Numbered from the stretch's first letter, positions 37,035 to 46,753 are shown. The stretch is DNA of 64,000 nucleotides from JBBRHQ01 sp963815645 (GCA_963815645.1 CAWFHL010000001.1:992001-1056000), one strand, 5' to 3'. Numbers and translations: made by a program. The notes: a model not told the origin generated them from the sequence alone.

Positions 37035-38225
37035 CTAGTCGGGAAGCAGCGGAACCGTTAACCCCTGGTCTCGGCCGATCAGCGCCGCCCTGGTGATGGC
37101 GGTGGTGCCGAACCGGTCGCGAATTTCGTCGAGGGCGCTATCGAGGGCGCCCGGGCGAGCGCGATCCAGCGGGAACGCGAGCTGGATCGCGCCCTCGTCG
37201 GAGAGGTTCGCGAGCGCCACCCCAAGCAGGGTGATGCCCTGCCGCTCGATCGTCGGCATCGCCGACGCAAGCAGGCCCTTCGCGGTGATCAGGATCGTCT
37301 GGCTCTGGGCCGTCGCCTCGACCAGGGTGTGTGATCGGGTCGCTCGGGAGAAATCCCCGAAGCGCAACCGGATGGTGACCGTGCGGCAGACCCGGCGGGC
37401 CGCCCGCAGACGGCGGGCGAGGCGGTCGACGAGCCCAATGAGGACGACGTCCAGTTCGTACCGCGTTTTCGCCGAGCGCCCGAGGGCGCGCTGGGTGCCG
37501 ATCGAGCGCCGGCGGCGCCGTCCGCGCACGCGCCGGGGATCGCGGTTGTGGGCGAGCGCGTGGAGGTGACGGCCTGCGGCCCGCCCCAGGATCGAGGCGA
37601 GCTCAGGCTCGGCGAGCCGCGCCACTTGGCCGACGGTAAAGAGCCCCCGCCCGTGCAGCTTCCCGGCGGTGATGGGTCCCACCCCCCACAACCGCTCCGC
37701 CGGGAGTGGATGGAGGAATTCGAGCTCCTCTTCCGGCGCCACCCTCAGTAGACCGTCCGGCTTCGCCACCGCGCTCGCCACCTTGGCGAGGAACTTGGTG
37801 CGAGCGATCCCGACCGTGATTGGGAGGCCGACCCGCTCGCGGACCTCGCGCCGCAGCCGGCAGCCGATCTCGGCCGGCGAGCCGGAGATCCGCTCGAGCC
37901 CGCGGGCGTCGAGGAAGGCCTCGTCGATCGAAAGCCCCTCGACCTGTGGGGACGTCTCCGCGAAGATCTCGAACACCGCCTTGCTCGCCTCGGCGTATGC
38001 CGTCATCCGCGGCGGCACCACCGCCGCCTGCGGGCAGATGAGGCGGGCCTGTGCGCCGCCCATCGCGGTGCGGACGCCGTACGCCTTCGCCTCGTAGCTG
38101 GCGGCGAGCACGACGCCCGCCCCGACAATCACGGGTCTACCACGGAGGGCAGGTTCGTCGCGCTGCTCGACCGAGGCGTAGAACGAGTCGAGGTCGGCGT
38201 GGAGAATCTCGGCCTCGCTGGACAC
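37035..38225 (-). CDS. dinB: DNA polymerase IV (Y-family)
   Basis: Error-prone translesion polymerase of 396 residues. Catalytic acids: Asp11 in HADLDSFYASVEQ (with Phe15 as steric gate) and Asp101/Glu102 in LSIDEAFLDARG. Fingers/palm TVGIARTKFLAKVASAVAKP and the little-finger domain follow, with an Arg-rich linker (RRVRGRRRRRSIG). There is no clear C-terminal beta-clamp motif, although GLTVPLLPD ends the chain. GTG 38225 directly abuts a LexA box, so it should be SOS-induced. Confidence 0.92.
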   Translation of the reverse strand: MSSEAEILHADLDSFYASVEQRDEPALRGRPVIVGAGVVLAASYEAKAYGVRTAMGGAQARLICPQAAVVPPRMTAYAEASKAVFEIFAETSPQVEGLSIDEAFLDARGLERISGSPAEIGCRLRREVRERVGLPITVGIARTKFLAKVASAVAKPDGLLRVAPEEELEFLHPLPAERLWGVGPITAGKLHGRGLFTVGQVARLAEPELASILGRAAGRHLHALAHNRDPRRVRGRRRRRSIGTQRALGRSAKTRYELDVVLIGLVDRLARRLRAARRVCRTVTIRLRFGDFSRATRSHTLVEATAQSQTILITAKGLLASAMPTIERQGITLLGVALANLSDEGAIQLAFPLDRARPGALDSALDEIRDRFGTTAITRAALIGRDQGLTVPLLPD

Positions 38226-38237
38226 GAACGTATGTTC
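38226..38237 (-). promoter_or_regulatory. LexA (SOS) box
   Basis: GAACGTATGTTC matches the Gram-positive/actinobacterial SOS consensus GAAC-N4-GTTC exactly and is a near-perfect palindrome. It ends at the base just before the dinB GTG, implying a leaderless or very short-leader transcript, or a start further inside the gene. Confidence 0.75.
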
Positions 38238-38613
38238 GCAGAATTCGCCGACGGACCGCCTCCACCGAATGGAAAACCGTTACGCCGATCTGGTCGACGG
38301 CCGACCTCCCTCCCACACTCGCCGCCGTAATCCCGGCGATCGGCGCGAGCGGCGCGGTGACTACCGCGAGGTCCGCGGCGGGGAAGCGGCGGGTAGACTT
38401 GGTTCTACGGGTCGGGCGTTCGTTCGGCCAAAGCAGTGCCCCGGGTTCCGCAGTCGTGCCTCCCGGCATCCTCCGCGTTTTCGCAGTGCACCCACACAGA
38501 GGAAACGTCAGGCGCGCTAAAGATCCACCGACGGGTCACGGTCGCGCCGGCTTCGTTCCAAATTACTTGCGCGTACTTCGAAGGGCTGGAAATCCACAAC
38601 CAGGAGGGAAGGC
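38238..38613 (+). other. intergenic region between dinB and a small basic gene
   Basis: About 375 bp without a credible gene. The left part should hold the dinB promoter around the LexA box; the right part presumably holds the promoter of the small gene (A/T-richer around 38560-38605). Nothing else recognised. Confidence 0.5.
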
Positions 38614-38778
38614 ATGGCCTCAAGCGGCAAGAGAAAGACCACGATGGCAAAGCTCAACCGTGAACGCAAGCTCCTCGAGCGCCGGCGGGAGAAGCAGATC
38701 AAGAAGGCTGCCCGGAAGCAAGCAGCAGCGGAACAATCAAGTCGGCCGAGCGATCCGCTACCCGGCACCGACGGCTAA
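38614..38778 (+). CDS. small Lys/Arg-rich protein (54 aa)
   Basis: Short gene, 54 residues, very basic and predicted to be a single charged helix: SSGKRKTTMAKLNRERKLLE followed by RRREKQIKKAARKQAAAEQ and a Ser/Pro tail. A clean AGGAGGGAA ribosome site ends 3 bp before ATG. I recall similar MAKLNRE-type small proteins in Thermoleophilia genomes, unassigned. Nucleic-acid or ribosome binding would fit the charge but is not shown. Confidence 0.65.
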   Translation: MASSGKRKTTMAKLNRERKLLERRREKQIKKAARKQAAAEQSSRPSDPLPGTDG

Positions 38779-38785
38779 TTCGCTC

Positions 38786-38896
38786 AAGTCCTCAGCCAGG
38801 GGCCGTTCAAGACCGAGGCCCGTCGTGAGCTCCACCGCGACGGCTGGACCGACAGCTTCGACAAGCTGGAGCGGCTCCTCTCCGCGCGGTCCTGAT
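38786..38896 (+). pseudogene. C-terminal scrap of an SRPBCC/AHSA1-like gene
   Basis: The plus frame reads SQGPFKTEARRELHRDGWTD and SFDKLERLLSARS then stop, matching the C-terminal helix pattern (H..GW...D.L..LL) of SRPBCC/AHSA1 proteins. Nothing of the rest of the gene is present upstream. Confidence 0.5.
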
Positions 38897-39040
38897 CGCA
38901 TCGGACTGCTGCAACGATGCGGGCGTCAACCACATCGAGGTGCCCGATGGCAGAGCCGAGGCGACCGGCTTCGGACTTCAACCGGTGCCTCTCTGGTCGA
39001 GCTTGCTGGCGTGCCTGTGCCTGCTGGGCTCGGCGATCCC

Positions 39041-39099
39041 GCCGTTCGCTGATCTCCAGCAGGTGACCGTCGGGGTCGCGGAAGAAGCAGCGCAACCCC
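39041..39099 (-). pseudogene. C-terminal scrap of a VOC gene
   Basis: Minus-strand frame reads LRCFFRDPDGHLLEISE, the terminal strand of VOC proteins, without the rest of the domain. Together with the scrap at 38786 it makes 38779-39258 a decayed patch. Confidence 0.55.
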
Positions 39100-39258
39100 G
39101 TCGGGAAGAGCGATAGCGACGGCGCGCCTTCTCCACTGATTGGACGTTGGGCTGCCGACCCTAGGAACCAGAAGCGGAAAAGCACCGGGGCGGCCACCTA
39201 GTTTGAGTGTGAAACGGCCGGATTTGCGCCTGACGAGCCGAGGAGTAGCCTGGGTTGG

Positions 39259-42036
39259 GTGCTCCTCGGACGCGAGCCAGAGCTCGTGGAGATCGACCGG
39301 CTCCTGACCGACGCCGGTGCCGGGGATGGCCACGCGCTGCTGATCGTCGGTGAGGCGGGGATCGGGAAGACCGCGCTGCTGTCAGCCGCGCGCGAACGCG
39401 CCGGGAACGCCCGGGTAATCGAGGCCGCCGGCATCGAGGCCGAGGCCAGCCTCCCCTACGCGGTGCTCGGCGAGATCGCCGGACCGCTACTCGAGGGCCG
39501 CTTCGAGCTGCCGGGAGCTCAGTCAGAGGCAATCGGCGCCGCGCTCGCCCTGGGCCCGGCGCCGGACGCCCCAGGCGACCGGTTCGCCACCTGCGCCGCC
39601 CTGCTTGCCCTGCTCGCCTCGGCGGCGGAGCGCCAGCCGTTGCTGGTGATCGTGGACGACGCGCATTGGCTCGATCCGGCATCGGGGGAGTGCCTGGGTT
39701 ATGCGGCGCGCCGGCTCGCCGGCAGCCGCGTGGCGCTGCTCTCCGCATCCCGGCAGGGCGCCCGAGACCTGTTCGCCGGCTCGGACGCGGTCCAGAAGCT
39801 CGAGCTGTCCGGATTGGACGGCGGCGACGCCCGCAAGCTGTTGGAGGTGTCAGCTCCGGGCGCTGCGCCCGACGCGCTCGACTCGCTGCTGCGGACGGCG
39901 GCCGGCAACCCGTTGGCACTGCTGGAGCTGCCCGCCCGCCTCAGCGACGAGCAGCGGCGAGGCCACTCGCCGGTGGAGAACGTCTCGGTCGGGGGAGCCC
40001 TGCTCGATGCCTTCGAAGGGCGGCTCGCCGCGCTGACGCCCGCTAGTCGCGACGGGGTGCTGGTGGCGTCCGCCGCTGTGGACCGCGAGCTGCCGCCCGT
40101 GATTGCAGCCTGCGGCGATCTGGGCATTGGCACGGCCGCGCTCGAGGACGCGGAGTCAGCCGGCATCATCGGACTCACCGAGGCTCGGGTGCTGTTCTCG
40201 CATCCTCTATTCAAGGCCGTCGCCTACGAGCAAGCGGCTCCGGCTGAGCGCCGACGCGCCCATCGGGCCCTCGCCGAGCACTCCGATCCTGACAGCCGCG
40301 CTTGGCATCTCGCGGCTGCGACGATCGGCCCGAACGCGGAGGCGGCCGACCTGCTGGAGGGGGCCGCCGAACGGGCGACTGCACGGGGCGCTCACGGCGT
40401 CGCCGCCGACGCCCTCCAGCGGGCGGCGCAGCTGAGCATGGACGCTGGCGCGCAGTCGCGACGGCTCTACGCAGCGGCGCTGGCGGCGGCCACCGGGGGG
40501 GCTTACGAGCGCTGCGCGGCGCTGCTCGAACCGGTCAAGGAGATCGCGGACCCCCTGGTACGGGCTCGGATCAGGCACATCCTTGCGCTGGTCACGATGA
40601 CGGGCGGAATCGGCACCGCGATGGATGGCCACGCCCTGCTGCTCGAGGAGGCGGAGAGGATCGTCCCCCTCGACCCCGCGCTGGCCGCAGCGATGCATGC
40701 GGACGCAGGTTTGATGGCAGCGGTCGCGGGTCAGATCGAGTTGATTCTGCCAGCCGCCAACAGGGCGATCGCTGCCCTCCCTGAGAACGCTCCCGCGATG
40801 GTGAGCTGCCAGGTCCACTCGCTGCTCGGGATGGGGCGCGCGCTCGCCGGCCAGACCGCGGCATCGCGAGAGGCGCTCGACAACGCGGGTCGCTTCCTTG
40901 GAGAGCGGTGGGAGCTCTCAACCGCCACGCAGTCCGCCGCCTTCGGGCTTCAGGCTCGGGTCTGCACCGGCCAGGAACGACTTCTGCTTGAGGAGGTCAC
41001 CCTGATGGGAAAGGCGGCGCGGGAGACCGGCACGCTCGGGCTGCTTTCCTACCTGCAGAGCGTCGCCGCCGACACGGCCTATCGCGTCGGCGACTGGGAT
41101 GCAGCGGCGCAGAGCTCGGCGGAGGCAATCGAGATCGCTGAGCAGCACGGCCAGCTCGGCGTCCTCCCGTTCGGGCTGGTGATCAGCGGAAGGTTGCGGG
41201 CGGCGCGGGGTGGGACCCAGAGGGCGCGCGAGGAGATCGAACGCGGAATGGCCCTTGCGGAGTCCGTTGGCCTAGGTGTACTCGCGCTCTGGGGCCATGC
41301 AGCGCTCGGGTTCCTGGCGTTGGGGACAGGCCGGGCCGACGTGACGATCTCGGAGCTCGAATGGGTCGGTGAGGCCCAAAGGCGGAGCGGAACCGCCGAC
41401 CCGACTATCGTCCCCTGGGCGCCCGACCTGGTCGAGGCGCTTGACCACGCGGGCCAGCGCGACCACGCGGAGCGGGCAACCGATCGGCTCGATGCCCAGG
41501 CCGAGGCGACAGGCGTCACCCTACCACGTGCCCTCGCCGCCCGATGCCGGGGCCTGGTCGCTGACGCCGACTTCGAGCAGCATTTCGAACGCTCCCTTGA
41601 GCTGCACGACGAGGCGAGCGCCCCATTCGAGCGCGCAAGGACGTTGCTCGTGTTCGGATCGCGGTTGCACCGCGCTCGCCGGCGGGTGGACGGCCGCGAA
41701 CGGCTCCGCGAGGCCCTTGAAGTCTTCGATGAACTCGGGGCAACTCCCTGGGCCCAGCGGACCAATGCCGAGCTGCGCGCTGCTGGAGCGATAAAGCGCG
41801 ACCCGATCGCCGACCCCGACGAGCTCAGCCCTCAAGAGGTGCGGGTTGCGCTCGCGGTTGCCGAGGGGGCAACCAACAAGGAGGTCGCAGCAAAACTTTA
41901 CCTGAGCCCGAAGACGATCGACTTTCACCTCGGGCGGGTCTACCGCAAGCTGGGGATCCACTCACGCACGGAACTCGCCACTCTGGTCGCGAAGGGAGAT
42001 CTGGAGGTCGGCTCCGTCAAAACACCGTCCGCCTGA
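39259..42036 (+). CDS. large ATP-binding LuxR family transcriptional regulator (LAL type)
   Basis: Giant regulator of 925 residues: N-terminal STAND-type ATPase with Walker A GEAGIGKTALLSAAR (residues ~31-38) and Walker B LLVIVDDAHWLDPAS, a long helical TPR-like middle (about 330-800), and a C-terminal LuxR helix-turn-helix (DELSPQEVRVALAVAEGATN then KEVAAKLYLSPKTIDFHLGR). GTG 39259 begins directly with VLLGREPELVEIDRLL, the usual LAL start. Inducer and targets are unknown. It stands alone between decayed DNA on both sides. Confidence 0.9.
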   Translation: MLLGREPELVEIDRLLTDAGAGDGHALLIVGEAGIGKTALLSAARERAGNARVIEAAGIEAEASLPYAVLGEIAGPLLEGRFELPGAQSEAIGAALALGPAPDAPGDRFATCAALLALLASAAERQPLLVIVDDAHWLDPASGECLGYAARRLAGSRVALLSASRQGARDLFAGSDAVQKLELSGLDGGDARKLLEVSAPGAAPDALDSLLRTAAGNPLALLELPARLSDEQRRGHSPVENVSVGGALLDAFEGRLAALTPASRDGVLVASAAVDRELPPVIAACGDLGIGTAALEDAESAGIIGLTEARVLFSHPLFKAVAYEQAAPAERRRAHRALAEHSDPDSRAWHLAAATIGPNAEAADLLEGAAERATARGAHGVAADALQRAAQLSMDAGAQSRRLYAAALAAATGGAYERCAALLEPVKEIADPLVRARIRHILALVTMTGGIGTAMDGHALLLEEAERIVPLDPALAAAMHADAGLMAAVAGQIELILPAANRAIAALPENAPAMVSCQVHSLLGMGRALAGQTAASREALDNAGRFLGERWELSTATQSAAFGLQARVCTGQERLLLEEVTLMGKAARETGTLGLLSYLQSVAADTAYRVGDWDAAAQSSAEAIEIAEQHGQLGVLPFGLVISGRLRAARGGTQRAREEIERGMALAESVGLGVLALWGHAALGFLALGTGRADVTISELEWVGEAQRRSGTADPTIVPWAPDLVEALDHAGQRDHAERATDRLDAQAEATGVTLPRALAARCRGLVADADFEQHFERSLELHDEASAPFERARTLLVFGSRLHRARRRVDGRERLREALEVFDELGATPWAQRTNAELRAAGAIKRDPIADPDELSPQEVRVALAVAEGATNKEVAAKLYLSPKTIDFHLGRVYRKLGIHSRTELATLVAKGDLEVGSVKTPSA

Positions 42037-42674
42037 GCGTCTGGACCGTCCGCGACTGGATTTCAACCAGCGCTACATAAAGTTTCCAGATCAGAAGGCG
42101 TCAACGAGGTGGTCCGTCGCCTCCGGATCATCATCAAGGTGGGCGGCGGCCCCCCGGCGCAAGCCGACGGGTCCCGCTCCAGAGCGTCTGCGAAACGGGC
42201 GGGTGGCATCGGAGAGCGGTCCATAGTTGGGGTCCGGAGGCGCCTAGCCGCGGCCCTCTTCACCCTCCGCTTGGCGTTCTTGGCGCGGGCGTTCTTGGCG
42301 GCTCGGCCGAGGCCCGTCCTTGCTCTCTTGCTTCGCCCTGTGGCCGCTTCGTTTGGCCCGCGTCAGCGTCTTCCGTGTCCTCGCAGCGCCTTCCTTGCCT
42401 TCTTCTGGGCCGCCCTGGCCTTTGTGCAGACCTTCTTCGCACCGCTCGCCCCGGCGCAGCGGCCCGCGTCGGTCGGTTTGCCGCCGAGCTTTAGCTTCAG
42501 CGCCTGGGCGGCGGCGATCAGCTCCCCAGCGCAGAGGCCGGAGTCCTGCTCAGGGCGTTGCCCCGAACCCAACTCCAGAGCCGAATGGGGGCCAAGTCCT
42601 GCTGCGGCTGTTCGTCGCGCCCAGAGAGGGGCGGCCGGTTAGCCTTGGACCACCGATCACAAGGGAGGCGCGCC
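42037..42674. other. 638-bp region with decayed coding fragments
   Basis: No intact gene. The plus strand near 42127 reads RIIIKVGGGPP, like the IIINVGGGP strand of the VOC protein at 35950. The minus strand at 42363-42572 reads a Lys/Ala-rich segment with two Cys (LCAGELIAAAQALKLKLGGK), followed in another frame by more Lys/Arg-rich sequence; this may be the wreck of a secreted basic protein. The ribosome site of the following hydrolase is at 42661-42668. Confidence 0.45.
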
Positions 42675-43568
42675 GTGGCGACGATTAGTGAGGGAACCGT
42701 GCCCTTTCGGGGGTATCGCACCGCCTACCAGGTTGTCGGGGAGCTTCCGACGACGAGCGGAAAGCTGCCGCTGCTCGTTCTTCACGGCGGCCCGGGATTT
42801 CCCCACGACTACCTGGAAGACCTGGTCCCGCTGGCAGATGCCGGGCGAACGGTCATCTTCTATGACCAGATCGGCTGCGGGAAGTCCGATCACCCCAACG
42901 ACGACGCGCTGTGGACCATGGCCACCTTCGTTGAGGAAGTCTCCGCGATCCGGGATGGCCTCGGGCTCGACCAGGTCCATCTGCTCGGCCACTCGTGGGG
43001 CGGCTGGCTCGCCCTCGAGTACGCCCTCGACAACCCGGCCGGCCTCGCCAGCCTCGTTCTCGCCAGCACCTGCGCCAGCATTCCGGCCTTCGCCGCCGAG
43101 ACTCGGCGACTCAAGGAGTCGCTTCCCGCCGACGTGCAGGAAGTCATCGACAGCCACGAGGTGGAGGGAACCACCGAGGACCCGGCCTACGGGGAGGCCG
43201 CGATGGCCTTCTATACGCGTTGGGTCTGCCGACTTGTCCCGTTTCCCGACCACGTGATGCGCTCCTTCACCAACCTGAGTCGGGACGTGTACGCGACGAT
43301 GCAGGGGCCGGAGTGGAACGTCACGGGCAATCTCAGGGACTGGGACGTCAGCGCCCGGCTGGGCGAGCTAGGCCTGCCGGTGCTCGTGACCTCGGGTGGC
43401 CATGATGAGATGACGCCCGCGCTGGTCGAGCCGCTGGTCGAGGGGATTCGGGGCGCCGAGTCGGCCGTCTTCGAGGAGGCCGCCCACCTTGCCATGGCCG
43501 AGGAACCGGATTCCTATCGGGAGGTCGTCGAATCCTTCCTCGGTCGGGTGGAATCCGGCGCCAACTGA
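42675..43568 (+). CDS. proline iminopeptidase-family alpha/beta hydrolase
   Basis: Serine hydrolase of 297 residues. Oxyanion LLVLHGGPGFPHDYLEDL, GCGKSDHP, nucleophile LLGHSWGGWLALEYAL, acid VTSGGHDEMTP and His in EEAAHLAMAEEPDSY form the prolyl iminopeptidase pattern. It probably releases N-terminal proline or another small amide. GTG 42675 after AAGGGAGG. Confidence 0.88.
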   Translation: MATISEGTVPFRGYRTAYQVVGELPTTSGKLPLLVLHGGPGFPHDYLEDLVPLADAGRTVIFYDQIGCGKSDHPNDDALWTMATFVEEVSAIRDGLGLDQVHLLGHSWGGWLALEYALDNPAGLASLVLASTCASIPAFAAETRRLKESLPADVQEVIDSHEVEGTTEDPAYGEAAMAFYTRWVCRLVPFPDHVMRSFTNLSRDVYATMQGPEWNVTGNLRDWDVSARLGELGLPVLVTSGGHDEMTPALVEPLVEGIRGAESAVFEEAAHLAMAEEPDSYREVVESFLGRVESGAN

Positions 43569-43585
43569 TCTGAATCGCCCGGGAG

Positions 43586-45370
43586 CTAAGCGACCTCGTT
43601 ATCCGCGAGGCAAATGATCGTGTCGCCGGTGCTTGCATCGAGCGGCGCGCCGGCGGTTCCGACTCGCAGATCCCCACTCCCGCTGACGAGGAACAGCGGC
43701 GTCAGGTCCTCGCCTTCGGGTCCGGTGTCGGAGTCACCCTCCACCCGCCGCTCGACGATCCGCGCACCCGCGTCGAAGCGCCGGGACATCTCGCTGAAGG
43801 TCAGGTCGTCGGCGAACAGGATGCCACCCTCGGCATAGGTGGGCACGAGGTCGAGGGCGGGCTCCTCGCTGGGGAGCCTGAAGACGCGATCGCTGCCGAG
43901 CTCCCGGCGCAGCTCGAACGCGGCGAGGGCATTGAAATCGTCGCTCTCCGTCAACAGGAGTGCCTCGCTCACCTCCTCGAGCTCCTCTTCCCGGCTCTCC
44001 ACGTCGCCCCCGAGCCGGGCGCTGCCGGAATCGAGGCCCGCTGCACGCGCCGCAGCCTGCTCGCCTGGCCTGCCGGTCCAAAGCCGCACTTCCAGACCCG
44101 CCTTCTTCAGGGCCTGGGCCAGTGCCAGGGCCCAACCGTGCCCCCCGACCACCAACACCACCTGCCCGCCCTTGCCGGCCACCCCGAGTAGGCGCGCCAC
44201 CGGCGCGGCTGTGAGCCCGTAGAGGCAGACCGTGCCGAAGATCACGACGAAGGCGATCGGAAGAATCTGCTCGGCCCCGGCAACATCGGCGCGTGTCAAT
44301 GAGAGTCCGAACGCGGATGCGGTTGCCGCGGCGACGATGCCGCGCGGCGCCATCCACGCTACGAAGGCGCGTTCTCGCAGGGCGAGCTTCGACCGCCACG
44401 TCGCCAGAGCGACGACCAGAGGGCGGATCACGAGAACCATCACCGCGACCAGCCCGACGCCCTCGGGAAGCACGGCGGTCACCTGGGACGGCTCCACCGA
44501 AGCCGAGATCAGGACGAAAAGCATCCCGATCAGGAGGCTGACAAGCGTCCCGTGGAACTCGAGAATTTGGGAGACGTCGAGCGCTCGCTGGTTCGCCAGC
44601 ACAATTCCCATCACGGCGGTCGCGACGAAGCCGGAGTCCGCCCGAAGCAGATCGGCCCCGACCAGGGTGGCGGCAACGACCATCAGCGCCGCCGCGACGG
44701 CCTCCCCCGGAGCCGAGCGCTGCAACCCCCGCATCAAGAGCCAAAGCACCCCCGCTCCCGCCCCCCCGATGGCAAAGCCCACCGCCAGGCTCGAGATCAA
44801 CTCGCCTGGATGGAACGGGCGATCTCCCGCGGCGCCCTGGAGAACGGCGTTGAAAGCGATCACCCCGAGGAGCGCTCCGATCGGGTCGATCAGCGTGCCC
44901 TCCCATTTGAGGACTGACCGCACCCGGTCCGACGGACGGACGAAGGCCAGCAGCGGCAGCACCACCGTCGGTCCCGAGACGACAAGGATTGCGCCCAGGA
45001 CCGCCGAGACTCCCCACCCGATCCCCAGGATCAGCCTCGCGGACACGGTCACGCCCGCCACGGTCAGGATTGCTCCGATCGAGATCAGCCGTAGCACGAC
45101 ACCGCGGATGCCGCCGGCGAGCTCGAACCATCGCAGGCGAAGACCTGCCTCGAACAGGATCAGGCCGACGCCTAAGTCGACCAGCGGGGTGAAGGCTGGC
45201 CCGAACAGCTTGTCGGGGTGCACGTCGTCGGTGGCGATCCCGGCGAGGAACCCCACCGGAAGCAGGAGGACGATCGCGGGCAAACCGAGTCGATCCGCCA
45301 GCAACCGCGAGGCGACCGCCAACACGATCACCAGACCGAGACCGGCGAGAATGGCGTCCGTCGACAACAC
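43586..45370 (-). CDS. CPA1-type cation/proton antiporter with C-terminal Rossmann domain
   Basis: Membrane antiporter of 594 residues (NhaP/KefC-like). About twelve helices; signatures LGVGLILFEAGLRLRWFELA, VVSGPTVVLPLLAFVRPSD and LKWEGTLIDPIGALLGVIAF with the ion-binding Asp. From about residue 400, GQVVLVVGGHGWALALAQAL is a TrkA-N-like nucleotide-binding fold, followed by a TrkA-C-like region, suggesting gating by NAD(H). It exports Na+ or K+ in exchange for H+. The convergent hydrolase ends 17 bp away. Confidence 0.87.
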   Translation of the reverse strand: MLSTDAILAGLGLVIVLAVASRLLADRLGLPAIVLLLPVGFLAGIATDDVHPDKLFGPAFTPLVDLGVGLILFEAGLRLRWFELAGGIRGVVLRLISIGAILTVAGVTVSARLILGIGWGVSAVLGAILVVSGPTVVLPLLAFVRPSDRVRSVLKWEGTLIDPIGALLGVIAFNAVLQGAAGDRPFHPGELISSLAVGFAIGGAGAGVLWLLMRGLQRSAPGEAVAAALMVVAATLVGADLLRADSGFVATAVMGIVLANQRALDVSQILEFHGTLVSLLIGMLFVLISASVEPSQVTAVLPEGVGLVAVMVLVIRPLVVALATWRSKLALRERAFVAWMAPRGIVAAATASAFGLSLTRADVAGAEQILPIAFVVIFGTVCLYGLTAAPVARLLGVAGKGGQVVLVVGGHGWALALAQALKKAGLEVRLWTGRPGEQAAARAAGLDSGSARLGGDVESREEELEEVSEALLLTESDDFNALAAFELRRELGSDRVFRLPSEEPALDLVPTYAEGGILFADDLTFSEMSRRFDAGARIVERRVEGDSDTGPEGEDLTPLFLVSGSGDLRVGTAGAPLDASTGDTIICLADNEVA

Positions 45371-45562
45371 GATTCAGCTGGCGCCCATCGTAGGGACGCG
45401 TGCGGGCACCGAGATCACAGAGAAAAAGGAGGACTCCTCACGAGCCGAGGCTCGGATCGTGGCGTCAGCCTGCGAGCGGATGGGTGCCGCAACGGGTGAA
45501 TCAAATGGCCGAATTCGGCCGAGTCAAAGATCGAGACGTCGAAGGTGTGCGCCACCCCTGTC

Positions 45563-46075
45563 TTAGTGGCGGGGGCTCCAGGGTGTTCGCCGGGGGACCC
45601 AGCGGGGGACGTGGCGCTTGTATTCGGTGTACTGATCGCCAAAGCGACGCTCCAGCCCGGGCTCCTCGCCGAGGATGAAGTGGGCGGTGTTGACGGCGGC
45701 AAAGGCGGTCGCCCAGATCGCGATCCCGATCGAGCCCAGGAGCACCGCTTCGCCCAGCAGGATCCCCAACACGGCGCTGATCATCGGGTTGCGGACGCGG
45801 CGATAGGGGCCTTCGACGACCAATCTGCGGGTCGGGTCCCACGGGGCGAGGGTGCCCTTGCCGATGCCAGCGAAGAGCCGAACCGTCCAGGCCCACATCG
45901 CCAGCCCCGCTGCGATCAGCGCAATGCCGGCGAGCACCGGAGCCAGGGCCGTCACGCCGCCAAGGCCACAGCCGACCTCGGGACCTTTGCCAAAGAGAAT
46001 GATCAGAGCCGGGACCATGACGGCCGCCACGCCAGGCAACATGGCGATCGCGCGAGCCTGTCGCCACCCGCTCAA
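45563..46075 (-). CDS. isoprenylcysteine carboxyl methyltransferase-like membrane protein
   Basis: Small membrane protein of 159-170 residues with four hydrophobic segments and the ICMT/PEMT cofactor motif: VVEGPYRRVRNPMISAVLG, then LGEEPGLERRFGDQYTEYKR and VPRWVPR. Methylates an unknown lipid or thiol. The TTG at 46075 gives the longest form; ATG 46042 is an alternative without losing the motif. Confidence 0.83.
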   Translation of the reverse strand: MSGWRQARAIAMLPGVAAVMVPALIILFGKGPEVGCGLGGVTALAPVLAGIALIAAGLAMWAWTVRLFAGIGKGTLAPWDPTRRLVVEGPYRRVRNPMISAVLGILLGEAVLLGSIGIAIWATAFAAVNTAHFILGEEPGLERRFGDQYTEYKRHVPRWVPRRTPWSPRH

Positions 46076-46109
46076 CCGGCGGACCCCGCCGGGGCGCTGG
46101 AGACGCTCG

Positions 46110-46247
46110 TCACCCCCGCGTCTCGAGCCACATCGTCGCCGCCGGGGGGCCGTCGCCCGGCAGCGAGAACTCGCCGATCTGGACGAATCCGTGGCGCTCG
46201 TAGCGGGCGTTGTTGGCGGGGTTGGTGGACTTGAGATAGGCGGGCAT
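46110..46247 (-). pseudogene. C-terminal fragment of a GNAT acetyltransferase
   Basis: Reads MPAYLKSTNPANNARYERHG then FVQIGEFSLPGDGP and TMWLETRG to a stop: the acetyl-CoA-contacting C-terminal third of a GNAT domain. An in-frame TGA just upstream of the ATG and absence of the N-terminal strands show it is truncated. Confidence 0.7.
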
Positions 46248-46753
46248 CCGCAATCAGCTCAGAGCGATCCGGGCCGGACCCGCGCATACCAGACATCGCT
46301 ACGGGCGAGCCGGCGCAGGGAAACGCTCCCGCTCAGGTAGTTCGTGCTCGTCACTTCCCCCATCATTCGTCAGGTTGCCTTGCACCACTCAGGCTACCGG
46401 CCCGGCACCCTTCGAGCAGGTGGCGAGGGTCGTCGTCGGTGAACACGATCCTCAGCACCGTCAGGCGGCGGTGCGGCCATTTCCCCTCGCGGCACTTGCG
46501 CAGCGCCTCCGAGCCTGGCGAGCACCGGAAGTCCGACGATGGCGGCCGTCGTGGGTCTGTCGTCGCAGCGCCAGCGCTCCTCCGAGCGGCTTGCGCCTAG
46601 CGTCTGCAGGTTCGACGGCCACCGCGCCCGTCAGTCATGTCGGGTCTCGGGGCCGTGGCCCACGTCACGTTGCAGCCGGCAAAGCCGCCGGTCTCCCAAT
46701 GGCGGTTGCTCGCCTCGATGGCCTCCTGAGCGCATCACGGACTCTGAGAAAAC
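46248..46753. other. 506-bp region without a recognisable gene
   Basis: A plus-strand open frame runs through much of it (46375-46971) but has biased, shadow-like composition and no known motif, and it overlaps the methyltransferase. Some minus-strand stretches look coding-like but are broken. No RNA gene or repeat seen. Confidence 0.4.
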
